Positions 18,212 to 29,345 of a stretch of 64,000 nt of DNA are shown here, piece after piece. This stretch comes from Nitrospira sp. BO4 (GTDB taxonomy: Bacteria; Nitrospirota; Nitrospiria; Nitrospirales; Nitrospiraceae), in contig JAMPUU010000006.1 in assembly GCA_030144965.1 (NCBI GenBank), positions 1 to 64,000 on the forward strand. The letters run 5' to 3'. Within the stretch, counting starts at the first letter, position 1. The number at the start of each line of letters is the position of its first letter. Made by a program: the position numbers and the translations under genes. The notes under the pieces are model-generated. The model worked only from the letters and a program-made list of their open reading frames with translations, ran no database searches and was not told the DNA's origin.

Positions 18212-19468
18212 ATCCAAGCTTAGAAGCATTCCCAGTAAGAACAGGTGTTGCCCTGGCGCAAGTTCATTTACACCGGGACGGATCTCGCCGTTCTTGAAAA
18301 ACCCGCCTCCAACTCCAGTTGATTCATCGTAACGATGTTCGACTCGTATGATCGTATTCATCCATTTGTACGGGAACTTGTACTCGACGGTAGACGTGAT
18401 GGCCTTTACGAACTGCTCGGCTCCTGTCCACCGGCCATTCCGGTCCCAGTAAAACTCAGGCCGCAGCGCCACAGACCAAGGACCGGTGACATGCCATCTC
18501 ACCACCACGTTGCCTCCCATGACAAAGGTTCGTGGGCTGCCAGGTTGACCGGCGATGCTCTCTGTTCCGACATCAAAGGACGCCGCCACCGTCACATCGT
18601 CACCTTTCCATTCCAGAATGTGATTTCCATACAGACGCCAGAACTCCAAGGATGTTTGCCTCTGATCCGGTCCTCCGTAAAGTGTTTGGATCAGCGTGAA
18701 CCGTGGCGTGGCTTTCCAGATCCATCTCCCCCCGTAGCTCGGGAGATCGTTCGGGTGCGCGAGATGATAATAACTGTTGACGACAAAAGCAGTGATGGTG
18801 AAATTCTCATTCACCGGATACTGAGCATTCACACCGAACATCATGTACGGCGTATTGTCCGCGATCCATGACCGCGTGTAGTTGGCGTTATCCTTTGCGT
18901 AGAGTGACTCGTACCCCATCAAACTGTTGAACAGGCCGGCGGTGATCAGCATTCCCCTTCCGACCGGAGCCAGGTACGACACATTCCCCCGGTGCACATG
19001 TCTGAGCACGTCCGCCCCATCGACTCGCCTTTCACCAGCCAGGAATGCAAACTCTTCCGAATCTCGACCGCCTTGGAAGCCAAGCTCCATGCCCCAACGC
19101 GAAGACTCTCCCGCATCCTTTCGCACATACGCCAACCCCATGTTGGGTGAAACCTCGTTATGGTGGAATGCGGTGGTCCGACTGCGCCAGAGGTGGTTGT
19201 CGGGAAAATTGAAATTCCCGATGTAACTCACATCGAGATAGGCGCCATAGTGCCAGTTGGCCGTCCCGGCATCTGCGGAATTCGACGGACGATCCAGAGA
19301 CGTGGGATTTTCCTTCGACTGCTGGCTCAAGTCCTGAGCCTCGGAGACAGGCGCCGTTGCGAGTACCGCACAGACGATCACCAAGCAATAGAGATGTTCG
19401 CAGAATCGGTCTCGTTGACCGATTATCTTCTGATCAACCGGAGAGAACTGACCAGCGCCTACCCGCAT
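18203..19468 (-). CDS. outer-membrane beta-barrel (porin-like) protein after kdpE
   Basis: A protein of about 420 residues with a signal peptide (LYCLVIVCAVLATAPVSEAQD) and a series of amphipathic strands rich in Y/W/F with charged turns. It has HYGAYLDVSYIGNFNFPDN near the N-terminus, a GMELGFQGGRDSE strand and GNHILEWKGDDVTVAASFDVG later. This matches the BBP2-type outer-membrane beta-barrel family by style, and the C-terminus ends in hydrophobic alternation (LFLLGMLLSLD). It is the last gene of the minus-strand kdp block, about 120 bp after kdpE, so it may be a porin for K+ or osmoregulated solutes. That link is inferred from position only. The start is uncertain (19510 or 19468). Confidence 0.75.
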   Translation of the reverse strand: MRVGAGQFSPVDQKIIGQRDRFCEHLYCLVIVCAVLATAPVSEAQDLSQQSKENPTSLDRPSNSADAGTANWHYGAYLDVSYIGNFNFPDNHLWRSRTTAFHHNEVSPNMGLAYVRKDAGESSRWGMELGFQGGRDSEEFAFLAGERRVDGADVLRHVHRGNVSYLAPVGRGMLITAGLFNSLMGYESLYAKDNANYTRSWIADNTPYMMFGVNAQYPVNENFTITAFVVNSYYHLAHPNDLPSYGGRWIWKATPRFTLIQTLYGGPDQRQTSLEFWRLYGNHILEWKGDDVTVAASFDVGTESIAGQPGSPRTFVMGGNVVVRWHVTGPWSVALRPEFYWDRNGRWTGAEQFVKAITSTVEYKFPYKWMNTIIRVEHRYDESTGVGGGFFKNGEIRPGVNELAPGQHLFLLGMLLSLDSP

Positions 19469-19588
19469 TATGTGCGCCCTCGGAAGAACCGGTAGAAGCT
19501 CGACACACAAACTATACTGGGTCAGGCATCAAAACGGGATAAAAACCAATGCCGCGACTGTAAGGACGGCGTCAGGATCGGCCTCAGA

Positions 19589-20281
19589 TCATTCTGTCCG
19601 GAGTCGATATCCAACTCCAAGCTCCGTGACAAGATAGCGGGGATGGGCGGGGGTCTTCTCCAGTTTGTTTCTCAACTGGCGCATATACACACGCAGATAA
19701 TGACCTTCTTCCACATGGAGCGGGCCCCAGACTTCCTTCAACAGCTGACGGTGGGTCAGCACCTTACCGGCATACCGGATCAAGGTGGTGAGCAGCTTAT
19801 ATTCGATCGGGGTCAGATGAACTTCTTTCCCTGAAACAAACACCTGCCGACGCCCGAGATCTGCCTTCAGATCGCCGAGGGTAAACACTGATTCACCGCT
19901 TTCGGCTGTTCGGGACGCATGGCGAAGCGCCGCCCGCATCCGCGCAAGGAGTTCGTTCACTCCAAACGGCTTAGTGATGTAGTCGTCCGCGCCCAGGTCG
20001 AGCGCCGCCACTTTCGCCTGTTCCTGGTCTCGAGCCGACAGCACAATGATGGGAATCTGCGTCCACTCCCGCAGTTGGCGAATCATCTCGGTTCCATCGA
20101 GATCCGGAAGCCCGAGATCCAGAAGGATGAGATCCGGGTTTCTCGCCTTGGTTTCGATGAGCCCATCCTTCCCCGTCGCGGCTTCATGGAGTCGGAAACC
20201 ATGCGCCGGCAAGGAAGTTCTAAGAAACCGCCGGATCTCCGGTTCATCCTCGATCAGGAGTATCGTTGCTTGTTGTGACAT
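19589..20281 (-). CDS. kdpE: KDP operon response regulator KdpE
   Basis: A 230-residue OmpR/PhoB-type regulator that activates kdpFABC. The receiver domain has the acidic pair (LLIEDEPEIRRFLR), the phospho-acceptor in LILLDLGLPDLDG (about residue 55) and the lysine in YITKPFGVNEL. The DNA-binding winged helix has VHLTPIEYKLLTTLIRYAGKVLTHRQLLKEVWG. It follows kdpD by 34 bp and starts with GAGGT close to the ATG. The kdpDE order is canonical. Confidence 0.96.
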   Translation of the reverse strand: MSQQATILLIEDEPEIRRFLRTSLPAHGFRLHEAATGKDGLIETKARNPDLILLDLGLPDLDGTEMIRQLREWTQIPIIVLSARDQEQAKVAALDLGADDYITKPFGVNELLARMRAALRHASRTAESGESVFTLGDLKADLGRRQVFVSGKEVHLTPIEYKLLTTLIRYAGKVLTHRQLLKEVWGPLHVEEGHYLRVYMRQLRNKLEKTPAHPRYLVTELGVGYRLRTE

Positions 20282-20315
20282 AAGACCTCACACTTCTCGC
20301 GTCACCCCTTCCCGG

Positions 20316-23018
20316 TCAACCTGCCGAATTTGCGTCGGCCTCTCGTTCGACAGCCGGTTGCTCGTCCGGCAGGGGGATCGAGAACCGAATCAGCGCACCC
20401 CCGCCCGGCCGATTTTGAGCCCAGATCCGTCCGCCATGCGCTTCAACGATGCCACGACAAATGGTCAGCCCCAGCCCGACTCCTCCCTCCCGAGCGGATT
20501 TTCCGCGATAAAACTTATCAAAAATCAGTGCCTCTTCTCCGGCTGGAATGCCGGGTCCCCGATCAGCGACTTCCACGACGACCTGGTGGTCGGTCGTCGA
20601 CGCCGTCAGACCAATTTCGGTTCCGACAGGCGCATACTTCACCGCATTCTCCACAAGATTGATAATCACTTGCTCCAGGAGTACCCCATCGGCCAACAGC
20701 AACGGCAGTTCGGCAGGCAAGTCAGTGTTGACGATATGTTCGGGGAATCGTCCCTCCAGCCTCGAGAGGGCGGCACCGATGATTTCATCCAACGGGTGCC
20801 ACTCTTTGCTGAGCCGTACGGCTCCCGCTTCCAGCCGCATCATATTAAGAAGATTCCTCAGTAATCGGTCCAGTCGATCAGCCTCTCGATAGATGGATCG
20901 AGCGAGATCCTGCCGAGCTGCGACAGTGAGAGCTTCCTGCCCCGCCACCAAACTGCTGGCGGCACCGCTGATGGTCGCGAGCGGCGTTCGCAGGTCGTGG
21001 GACACGGAACTGAGAATCGCGCTACGCATGCGCTCGGTTTCGGCCGCCACGTGCGCTTGCTGAGCTTCTTCGGATAACCGAGTCCTTTCGATCGCCAAGG
21101 CCGTTTGATTCACCAGGGATTCCAGAAGATGAAGTTGTTCGGGATCGAGCAGGAGTGCAGAGTCCTTGGGCCGTACGGCAATGACTCCGATCGCTCCGCC
21201 TGAGCCGACCAACGGGAGATATAATGCGCTGGTCCCCGGCAGCGTATCGGTACCGAATCCGGCTCGCTCATTGTGGTCGAACACCCACTGCGCGACGCCT
21301 GACTCCTTCGGGTCCAGCTCAAAATACAACTGTTCGCCGCGCTGGAGCTGTACTCTCTTGTTGGCATCCGCCAGAAAGATAGCGATCTGTGCGTCGAATA
21401 CCTCTCGGAGATGCGCGACCGCAAGCTGGGTCAGCATGTCCGTTCCCCGATGCGTGGCGAGATCTCGACTCATCGCGTACAGAACTCCGGTGCGTCTTTC
21501 CCTGTACCGGGACAAGGCCGCCTGATGATGCAACCGCACCGTGAGATTACTGATGACCAGCGCCACCACTAACATGACTCCGAGGGTCAACAGGTATTGA
21601 ATGTCCGAGACGGAGAAGGAGTAATACGGCGGCACAAAGAAGAAGTCGAACGTTGCGACACTCAAGGCTGAGGCAAGCACCGATGGGCCGCGGCCGCAAC
21701 GAATCGCGATGGCGATCACGGCGATGAGATACATCATGATCAGGTTCTCGGCCGAGAAATACGGGAACATCAACCAGTCGATGGCCGTCGCAATCAGCAC
21801 TCCGAACAACGCGTTGACATACCCGTCCGTTTTACTGGTTCTCGCGAGACTCCGTCGGGCAACCGGTTCGCCTTCGCCCGCTTCACCCGTAATGACGTAT
21901 ACGTCGATGTCCCCGCTCTGATGGACCAGTTCCGATACCACTGAGCCGAAAATCCATTCCTTCCAGAGAGGCCGCACCGGTTTTCCAACGATGATCTTGG
22001 TGGCATTACGGCTTCGCGCATAGCTCAGAATTTCCTGGGCGACATGTTCACCGGCTATCGTCACCGCTTCGGCCCCCAACTGCTCCGCCAACCGTAACGT
22101 CTGTACCAGACGATCCCGTTCGATTTGCGGTGAGCGCAGGTGCCGGGGAATCTGCACATACACCGCGATCCACTTGGCATGAAGATCCGTGGCCATCTGA
22201 CGGGCGGCGCGGATCAAACGCGGACCGCGGGGTTTCATGTTCACGCACACCATGATGGTTTCTGCCGCCGGCCAGGTTCGCACCACCGCATGATCGCGTC
22301 TATACACTTCCATCTGCTGATCAACCCGTTCGGCAGTGCGCCGCAGGGCGAGTTCACGAAGCGCGATCAGATTGCCCTTCGCAAAAAAATTCTGAATGGC
22401 GTGCTGAATCTGTTCCGGAACATAGACCTTGCCGTCTTTGAGTCGTTGGAGGAGGTCATCCGGGGGAAGGTCGATCAACTCTACGTCATCCGCCCGCTCG
22501 AGCACAGAATCCGGGATGGTCTCCCGCACGCGCACACCCGTAATCTGCGCAACCACATCATTCAGGCTTTCCAAATGCTGTACGTTCACCGTGGTGTACA
22601 CCGTGATGCCCGCTTTGAGGATCTCCAGCACATCCTGCCACCGTTTGGCGTGGCGTAAACCCGGTGCGTTGCTGTGTGCGAGTTCATCCATGAGGATAAC
22701 GGTTGGACGGCGCGCCAGCGCCGCATCGAGATCGAATTCCAGGAGTGTCGTGCCGCGATACTCGACCGCGCGGCGCGGTATGACTTCCAGTCCGCTTACC
22801 AGCGTCTCGGTCTCCGTGCGACCATGTGTCTCGACGACACCGATGGCGACGTCCACGCCGTCTCGCCGCTGCTCATGAGCCGCCTCCAGCATGGCATAGG
22901 TTTTCCCCACGCCGGGGTTGGCGCCGAAGAACACTTTGAGCTTTCCTTGAAGCTGCCGGGCCTCTTCAGCCTGCACACGCTTGAGCAGCGCGTCGGGATC
23001 CGGACGTTGTGTATCCAT
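20316..23018 (-). CDS. kdpD: sensor histidine kinase KdpD
   Basis: A 900-residue K+/turgor sensor kinase. The N-terminal KdpD domain has the Walker A sequence GANPGVGKT (32-40) and the DELAHSNAPG motif, followed by a universal-stress-protein-like domain. Then come four membrane segments (about 400-500), a GAF-like domain, a HisKA domain with the phospho-accepting His in SSVSHDLRTPLATI, and an ATPase domain with NLVENAVKYAP, DRGPGIP and GGVGLGLTICRGIVEAHGG. All key boxes are intact. It is separated from kdpC by about 290 bp that hold a small membrane ORF, whereas kdpC and kdpD are usually closer. Confidence 0.96.
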   Translation of the reverse strand: MDTQRPDPDALLKRVQAEEARQLQGKLKVFFGANPGVGKTYAMLEAAHEQRRDGVDVAIGVVETHGRTETETLVSGLEVIPRRAVEYRGTTLLEFDLDAALARRPTVILMDELAHSNAPGLRHAKRWQDVLEILKAGITVYTTVNVQHLESLNDVVAQITGVRVRETIPDSVLERADDVELIDLPPDDLLQRLKDGKVYVPEQIQHAIQNFFAKGNLIALRELALRRTAERVDQQMEVYRRDHAVVRTWPAAETIMVCVNMKPRGPRLIRAARQMATDLHAKWIAVYVQIPRHLRSPQIERDRLVQTLRLAEQLGAEAVTIAGEHVAQEILSYARSRNATKIIVGKPVRPLWKEWIFGSVVSELVHQSGDIDVYVITGEAGEGEPVARRSLARTSKTDGYVNALFGVLIATAIDWLMFPYFSAENLIMMYLIAVIAIAIRCGRGPSVLASALSVATFDFFFVPPYYSFSVSDIQYLLTLGVMLVVALVISNLTVRLHHQAALSRYRERRTGVLYAMSRDLATHRGTDMLTQLAVAHLREVFDAQIAIFLADANKRVQLQRGEQLYFELDPKESGVAQWVFDHNERAGFGTDTLPGTSALYLPLVGSGGAIGVIAVRPKDSALLLDPEQLHLLESLVNQTALAIERTRLSEEAQQAHVAAETERMRSAILSSVSHDLRTPLATISGAASSLVAGQEALTVAARQDLARSIYREADRLDRLLRNLLNMMRLEAGAVRLSKEWHPLDEIIGAALSRLEGRFPEHIVNTDLPAELPLLLADGVLLEQVIINLVENAVKYAPVGTEIGLTASTTDHQVVVEVADRGPGIPAGEEALIFDKFYRGKSAREGGVGLGLTICRGIVEAHGGRIWAQNRPGGGALIRFSIPLPDEQPAVEREADANSAG

Positions 23019-23133
23019 CGCTGATGTCTAGTCCTAGTTGCCTGAGATATTCCGGCAACGTTCAAACCATGTGCCTGAGGAGTCGGGCGCCCTCCCGCCA
23101 ATTTTACGTCACTTGGATAGACTTCGGAAATGC

Positions 23134-23265
23134 TTATGGTTTGGCGAAGGGATTTTGAGGGGGGCGGCGCACCCTACCGCTTGGTGGCAGCCATTTCCAC
23201 AACAGCCAGATCAAGCAGGCCATCGCCCAAATCGTCAGTAGAAACAGGATGAACAATGACCACAC
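23134..23265 (-). CDS. predicted 43-residue single-pass membrane peptide between kdpC and kdpD
   Basis: A 44-codon frame with a GTG start at 23265, GAGG about seven bases upstream, and a TAA stop at 23134. The peptide starts (M)WSLFILFLLTIWAMACLIWL, a clear membrane helix, then LWKWLPPSG and a basic/proline-rich tail (RVRRPPQNPFAKP) that should stay in the cytoplasm by the positive-inside rule. It fills the unusual gap between kdpC and kdpD on the same strand. No homologue is recalled. It may be a small regulator of KdpD or the pump, or a chance hydrophobic frame. Confidence 0.5.
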   Translation of the reverse strand: MWSLFILFLLTIWAMACLIWLLWKWLPPSGRVRRPPQNPFAKP

Positions 23266-23307
23266 AACAGATCCTCACTGTGTCGAAGATTTCAACGAGG
23301 AATTGGT

Positions 23308-23883
23308 TCAACGGGGTAACGCATCGAGCGCAAGATTCAACAGTAGAACATTGATTCTGCGTTCACCCAGGAATCCGAATTGACGTTCCTCTATGTGTTG
23401 AGCCACGAGTGTTCCCACGATGATTTCATCCAGGCCTCTCACACGGGCCACACGCTTGATTTGGTAGAAGGCGGCAGCCGGGCTGATATGGGGGTCCAAC
23501 CCGCTCCCCGAGGCGGTGACCAGCTCGACAGGAATGGGCACGTCGTTACCGGGATCTGCGACTCGTAAGGCGGCCACTCTGGCTGTGACCGTTTCGATCA
23601 GGGCCGGGTTGGTAGGGCCAAGGTTCGACCCTCCCGACGCTGCGGCGTTGTAAGGAAACGGCTCGGTCGCCGACGGACGGCTCCAAAAATACTCCGGTTT
23701 GTCAACGTACTGTCCGATCAGCCTGGACCCGATCACCGTGCCTTGATGCACGATCATGCTGCCGTTCGCCTGATCAGGGTAGAACACGTTGGCCAATCCT
23801 GTGATGGCCAGCGGATAGATAAGACCCGTCAGGATAGTCAGCAGTAGCAGCATGGTCAGGGTGGGTCGTATGTGTTCCTTCAT
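23308..23883 (-). CDS. kdpC: K+-transporting ATPase subunit KdpC
   Basis: A 191-residue periplasm-facing subunit with an N-terminal membrane anchor (LTMLLLLTILTGLIYPLAIT). Family motifs: GLANVFYPDQANGS, GSRLIGQ, FWSRPSA, YNAAASGGSNLGPTNP, PVELVTASGSGLDPHISPAAA and the C-terminal NVLLLNLAL. It stabilises ATP binding to KdpB. AGAGGG precedes the ATG by six bases. It follows kdpB by about 40 bp. Confidence 0.96.
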   Translation of the reverse strand: MKEHIRPTLTMLLLLTILTGLIYPLAITGLANVFYPDQANGSMIVHQGTVIGSRLIGQYVDKPEYFWSRPSATEPFPYNAAASGGSNLGPTNPALIETVTARVAALRVADPGNDVPIPVELVTASGSGLDPHISPAAAFYQIKRVARVRGLDEIIVGTLVAQHIEERQFGFLGERRINVLLLNLALDALPR

Positions 23884-23922
23884 GCTTTTCCCTCTTTCTC
23901 GGCCACCCGGTCGACGTCCTGA

Positions 23923-26046
<2,124 letters not shown>

Positions 26047-26057
26047 GTCCATCCTTG

Positions 26058-27863
26058 TTACCGCCCCCCCATCCTCAGCTCCTCAACGATCGGCCCCAAG
26101 GCCAGGGCCGGTAGAAACGTGAGGGCTCCGACCATCACCACGACGCTGATCAAAAGAACAACAAATAAGGGGGTGTGGGTCGGCAAGGTTCCGGGACCAG
26201 CCGGAACCAGTTTCTTGCCGGCCAGGGAACTTGCAAGCGCCAGAGTCGGAATAGCGAGCCAGAACCTGGATATCAGCATCGCGATCCCACCGGTGAGGTT
26301 GTAAAAAGGAGTATTGGCGTTCAGACCTGCGAACGCGCTTCCGTTGTTGTTGCCCTGGGACGTATAGGCATACAGCACTTCGCTGAACCCGTGAGGACCG
26401 GCATTCAAGATCGATGATCGACCTGCTTCAGTGCTGACCGCGACTGCCGTGAGCCCCAAGACGACAATGGGCATGATCAGAATCAGCAGTGCGGCCATTT
26501 TCATCTCGTAGGGCTCGATCTTCTTTCCCAGATATTCCGGCGTCCGTCCAACCATCAATCCCGCAACGAACACTGCGATGATAGCGAAGACGATCATGCC
26601 GTACAGTCCCGAGCCGACTCCGCCGAAGACCACCTCGCCGAATTGCATGAGGAACAGCGGCACGAGTCCACCCAATGGAGTATACGAATCGTGCATTGAG
26701 TTCACCGCGCCATTGGACGCAGCCGTCGTCACAGCAGACCACAGGGCCGAATCGGTAATGCCGAATCGCGTCTCTTTTCCTTCCATGTTGCCGCCGGCTT
26801 GGCCGGCTTGAGGCTGCTGATCCACACCGAGTTCGGCAAGCAAGGGATTGCCGCTTTGCTCCGCCCACAACCCGATGGGAACAAAGCAGAACAGAAGGAT
26901 AGTCATGGCGGCCAGAAGTACCCAGCCTTGGCGGGTATCGTTCACCATCCGACCGAACGTGTAGCAAAGCGAGGCCGGTATGAGAAGAATGGCCAAGACT
27001 TCAATGAAATTGGACAGTGGTGTAGCATTCTCGAACGGATGGGCGGAATTCACGTTGAAGAACCCGCCGCCGTTCGTGCCGAGCTGCTTGATCGCGATTT
27101 GGGAAGCCACCGGACCTACCGCAATGACTTGCTCAAGTAGGGTTGTGTGTTCGACTATTGGCTTCCCCTGCTCATCGAGGATCGCTTGGCCGTTCCCATC
27201 TCTCACGGCTTTGTCGTAACCCGATGGCTGCAGGACGGTCACCGTCCGATATGAATCGAAGGTCTGGACAACTCCCTGGGACACCAGTAGGAGGGATACG
27301 AGTAGAGCAAGCGGCAGAAGAATGTAGAGCGTGCTACGAACCAGATCGCTCCAGAAATTTCCAAGCGTCGTTGACGTGTGACGTCTGAGGCCTCGGATCA
27401 ATGCGACGAGCACCGCCATCCCGGTGGCTGCGGAGACGAAGTTTTGCACGGTCAGGCCGAGCATCTGGGTCAGGTATGTCAGGGTGGTTTCTCCGCCGTA
27501 CGCCTGCCAGTTGGTGTTGGTCACGAAACTCACGGCCGTATTAAAGGCTAGGTCAGGAGCGACGGCACCAAGGTGAGCCGGGTTGAGGGGTAACAAACTC
27601 TGTAGGCGCTGCAAGCTATACAGCAGCAAGAGCCCCGCTGCATTGAACAGCAGCATGGCTGTCCCATAGTTTTTCCAATCCATTTCATCGGCCGGTCGAA
27701 CGCCGCAAAACCGGTACATGGTTCGTTCAACGGGAGCGAGGAGATAGTCCAGGCCGCAGGGCGCGCCTTCATAAACTCTCGACATATACCAGCCGAGCGG
27801 TTTGACGAGAGCCAGCAGCACGGTAAAAAACACGAGCACTTGCAGAATGGCATTCATCGTCAT
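26058..27863 (-). CDS. kdpA: K+-transporting ATPase subunit KdpA
   Basis: K+-binding channel-like subunit, 601 residues, with about ten membrane helices. Selectivity-filter-like segments are visible: [41 protein letters not shown]-like regions and [25 protein letters not shown] 27863 shares its first base with the TGA of kdpF (TGATG), which favours this start over 27872. The final helices are intact and the gene runs straight into kdpB. Confidence 0.96.
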   Translation of the reverse strand: MTMNAILQVLVFFTVLLALVKPLGWYMSRVYEGAPCGLDYLLAPVERTMYRFCGVRPADEMDWKNYGTAMLLFNAAGLLLLYSLQRLQSLLPLNPAHLGAVAPDLAFNTAVSFVTNTNWQAYGGETTLTYLTQMLGLTVQNFVSAATGMAVLVALIRGLRRHTSTTLGNFWSDLVRSTLYILLPLALLVSLLLVSQGVVQTFDSYRTVTVLQPSGYDKAVRDGNGQAILDEQGKPIVEHTTLLEQVIAVGPVASQIAIKQLGTNGGGFFNVNSAHPFENATPLSNFIEVLAILLIPASLCYTFGRMVNDTRQGWVLLAAMTILLFCFVPIGLWAEQSGNPLLAELGVDQQPQAGQAGGNMEGKETRFGITDSALWSAVTTAASNGAVNSMHDSYTPLGGLVPLFLMQFGEVVFGGVGSGLYGMIVFAIIAVFVAGLMVGRTPEYLGKKIEPYEMKMAALLILIMPIVVLGLTAVAVSTEAGRSSILNAGPHGFSEVLYAYTSQGNNNGSAFAGLNANTPFYNLTGGIAMLISRFWLAIPTLALASSLAGKKLVPAGPGTLPTHTPLFVVLLISVVVMVGALTFLPALALGPIVEELRMGGR

Positions 27864-27952
27864 CAGAACCATTCAGCCTTCAATAACGCGACCATGAGAT
27901 AGACCAGGAGCCCCGCCGACACCACTCCGCCCAGTGCATACATCGCATTCAT
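27863..27952 (-). CDS. kdpF: K+-transporting ATPase small subunit KdpF
   Basis: A 29-residue single-helix peptide (MNAMYALGGVVSAGLLVYLM, then VALLKAEWF) encoded directly before kdpA with a one-base overlap. Size, the G-rich helix, the Y-L-x-x-A-L-L-x-x-E pattern and position match KdpF, which stabilises the KdpABC complex. It is easily missed because of its length. Confidence 0.92.
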   Translation of the reverse strand: MNAMYALGGVVSAGLLVYLMVALLKAEWF

Positions 27953-27954
27953 CA

Positions 27955-28044
27955 CTATTTTCCTTGCAGGCGATCCAAACCAAATATCAGCCAGGCGCAG
28001 AACAGAAAGAACCCGATCGACAGCCCGATGGTGATGATGTCCAT
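27955..28044 (-). CDS. small membrane protein upstream of kdpF
   Basis: A 29-residue peptide: MDIITIGLSIGFFLFCAWLI followed by FGLDRLQGK. One membrane helix ends in an F-G-L-D-R-L motif. Similar short peptides ending in C/D/E-R-L lie before kdpF in many bacteria; this is recalled, not searched. ATG 28044 follows GGAAG at some distance, and its TAG stop is 2 bp before the kdpF start, so it is the first gene of the kdp operon. Confidence 0.7.
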   Translation of the reverse strand: MDIITIGLSIGFFLFCAWLIFGLDRLQGK

Positions 28045-28073
28045 GGCGGCGTGACTTCCTTTCACAATTACCC

Positions 28074-28102
28074 TACAAACTTCGCCGTAAAAATGGTGTC
28101 AA
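28074..28102 (-). promoter_or_regulatory. candidate kdp promoter
   Basis: A perfect TTGACA (28102-28097) is followed after 17 bp by TTTGTA (28079-28074), a poor -10 box, about 30 bp upstream of the first kdp-operon ATG. The T-rich CCATTTTTAC within the spacer could be part of a KdpE site. A weak -10 would suit an activator-dependent promoter. Confidence 0.35.
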
Positions 28103-28222
28103 AATAGACGACCGGATCGCCAAGAAGGGATCAAGACTCGTGCAAAACAAGAAGGCATTGGCGGATGGTTCGCACTTTGACCACAAAAATGAATGGTATC
28201 GGAGCAGTGAAGGTGAGGCGAG

Positions 28223-28981
28223 TTAGGCGGACAGCCTACGATATTGGCGCAACAAGAGAGCGGCTCCCCAGAGGAAGGAACCGAGCATGAGGAGAATGCC
28301 AGCGTTATACGTGAGATGAGCCAACCGGTGATCCCATTCCAATAAGTCCAGCATTGTCAGAATGTTGTTCCAGTCGTGCCCGTCGGTTTCCTTTCCGGTT
28401 ACTCCGCCGATGAGCATGAGGTCCAGCGCCCGCGCGTCGTTGATGTAAGGAGCGATATCCATCATGCTCTCGGCCGTCCACCACAACGCGACAGAAGCGC
28501 CGAACGGGTCGCGGGTCTTGAGAAGAAACGTGCCGAGACAGATGATCGGCATCAGAATCTGACCCAGAGTCCCTCCCAGAATCGTCATGAAACGACCGAA
28601 TGGGATGAAGATCACATGTCCGGCTTCGTGAAAAGGCAGATTGATCAGATGGAGAAATGATTCACCGGTGTAGTTCGTTTCCAAGGGCGTCACGATGAAC
28701 TTCCAACCCCACCCGATCATGACCACAAACACGGCTGCCCGACCGTAGAATGTCATCGAATCGGTCGTCGTATCCGATTCGATCAACCACTGCTTGGCCG
28801 TCAGAAACCACTGAGAGCGATCGACCGATGGTGAGGATCCTCGAACACGGGCCCTCACCGCATTCGGCCGGTACTTGGCGAAGATGATGCCGCAACGCAC
28901 GCACTCCTCTGCTTTCTCACTCTGTTCCGCCTGACATTTCGGACAGTGAGTCGTGGATGTGCTTCCTGTGATCATGGACAC
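28223..28981 (-). CDS. zinc-ribbon membrane protein with an HEAGH metalloprotease-like motif
   Basis: A 252-residue protein. The N-terminus holds a zinc ribbon (HCPKCQAEQSE, then CVRCGIIFAKY), a linker and several membrane helices. LINLPFHEAGHVIF lies near residue 120 at the edge of a helix, a perfect HEXXH. GGTLGQILMPI follows, reminiscent of the M50 family topology, but the second M50 signature NPDG/xLDG is missing. It may be a divergent membrane peptidase or a non-catalytic relative. It reads in the same direction as the kdp operon, whose first gene begins about 180 bp downstream of this stop. Confidence 0.7.
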   Translation of the reverse strand: MSMITGSTSTTHCPKCQAEQSEKAEECVRCGIIFAKYRPNAVRARVRGSSPSVDRSQWFLTAKQWLIESDTTTDSMTFYGRAAVFVVMIGWGWKFIVTPLETNYTGESFLHLINLPFHEAGHVIFIPFGRFMTILGGTLGQILMPIICLGTFLLKTRDPFGASVALWWTAESMMDIAPYINDARALDLMLIGGVTGKETDGHDWNNILTMLDLLEWDHRLAHLTYNAGILLMLGSFLWGAALLLRQYRRLSA

Positions 28982-29105
28982 ACTCTAAGATCGTGAGGTG
29001 AATCGGACAAGGAAATCCGGAGAACGGGACGAAGTGTTGTTATGCAATTTCCCAATGCGACAGAGCGAAGGATTGTAAGGTCCGAGGCGATCTTATAAGA
29101 AGCCG

Positions 29106-29345
29106 CAGGCTGTTCAAAAAGGCCTTCGTTCTCACCCACCCACCCCGGCGCGTCGAGACGCGCTTGTCACCGGGCAAGGCCGCAGTAAGCGAAGAGGTGA
29201 GGAGGTACAAACCGCACTTCGTGTGAGCCGTTCGCCCGTAGCATGATTCTTGGCGAACGGATAAACCCCCTTTGAATGGATTATTCCCCACCTTGAGCCT
29301 CTGAGCGACGCGAGAACGAAGCTGGAGGGCTTTTTCAACAGTCTG
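29106..29345. mobile_element. MITE-like element with terminal inverted repeats
   Basis: About 240 bp bounded by related inverted ends. The left end reads CAGGCTGTTCAAAAAGGCC then TTCGTTCTC (29106-29133). The right end, read on the other strand (29345-29312), is CAGACTGTTGAAAAAGCCC then TCCAGCTTCGTTCTC. There is no transposase frame inside. It sits between the HEAGH protein and the M50 protease, ending 1 bp from the M50 stop. The form is that of a non-autonomous element or a large repetitive extragenic element. Confidence 0.6.
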
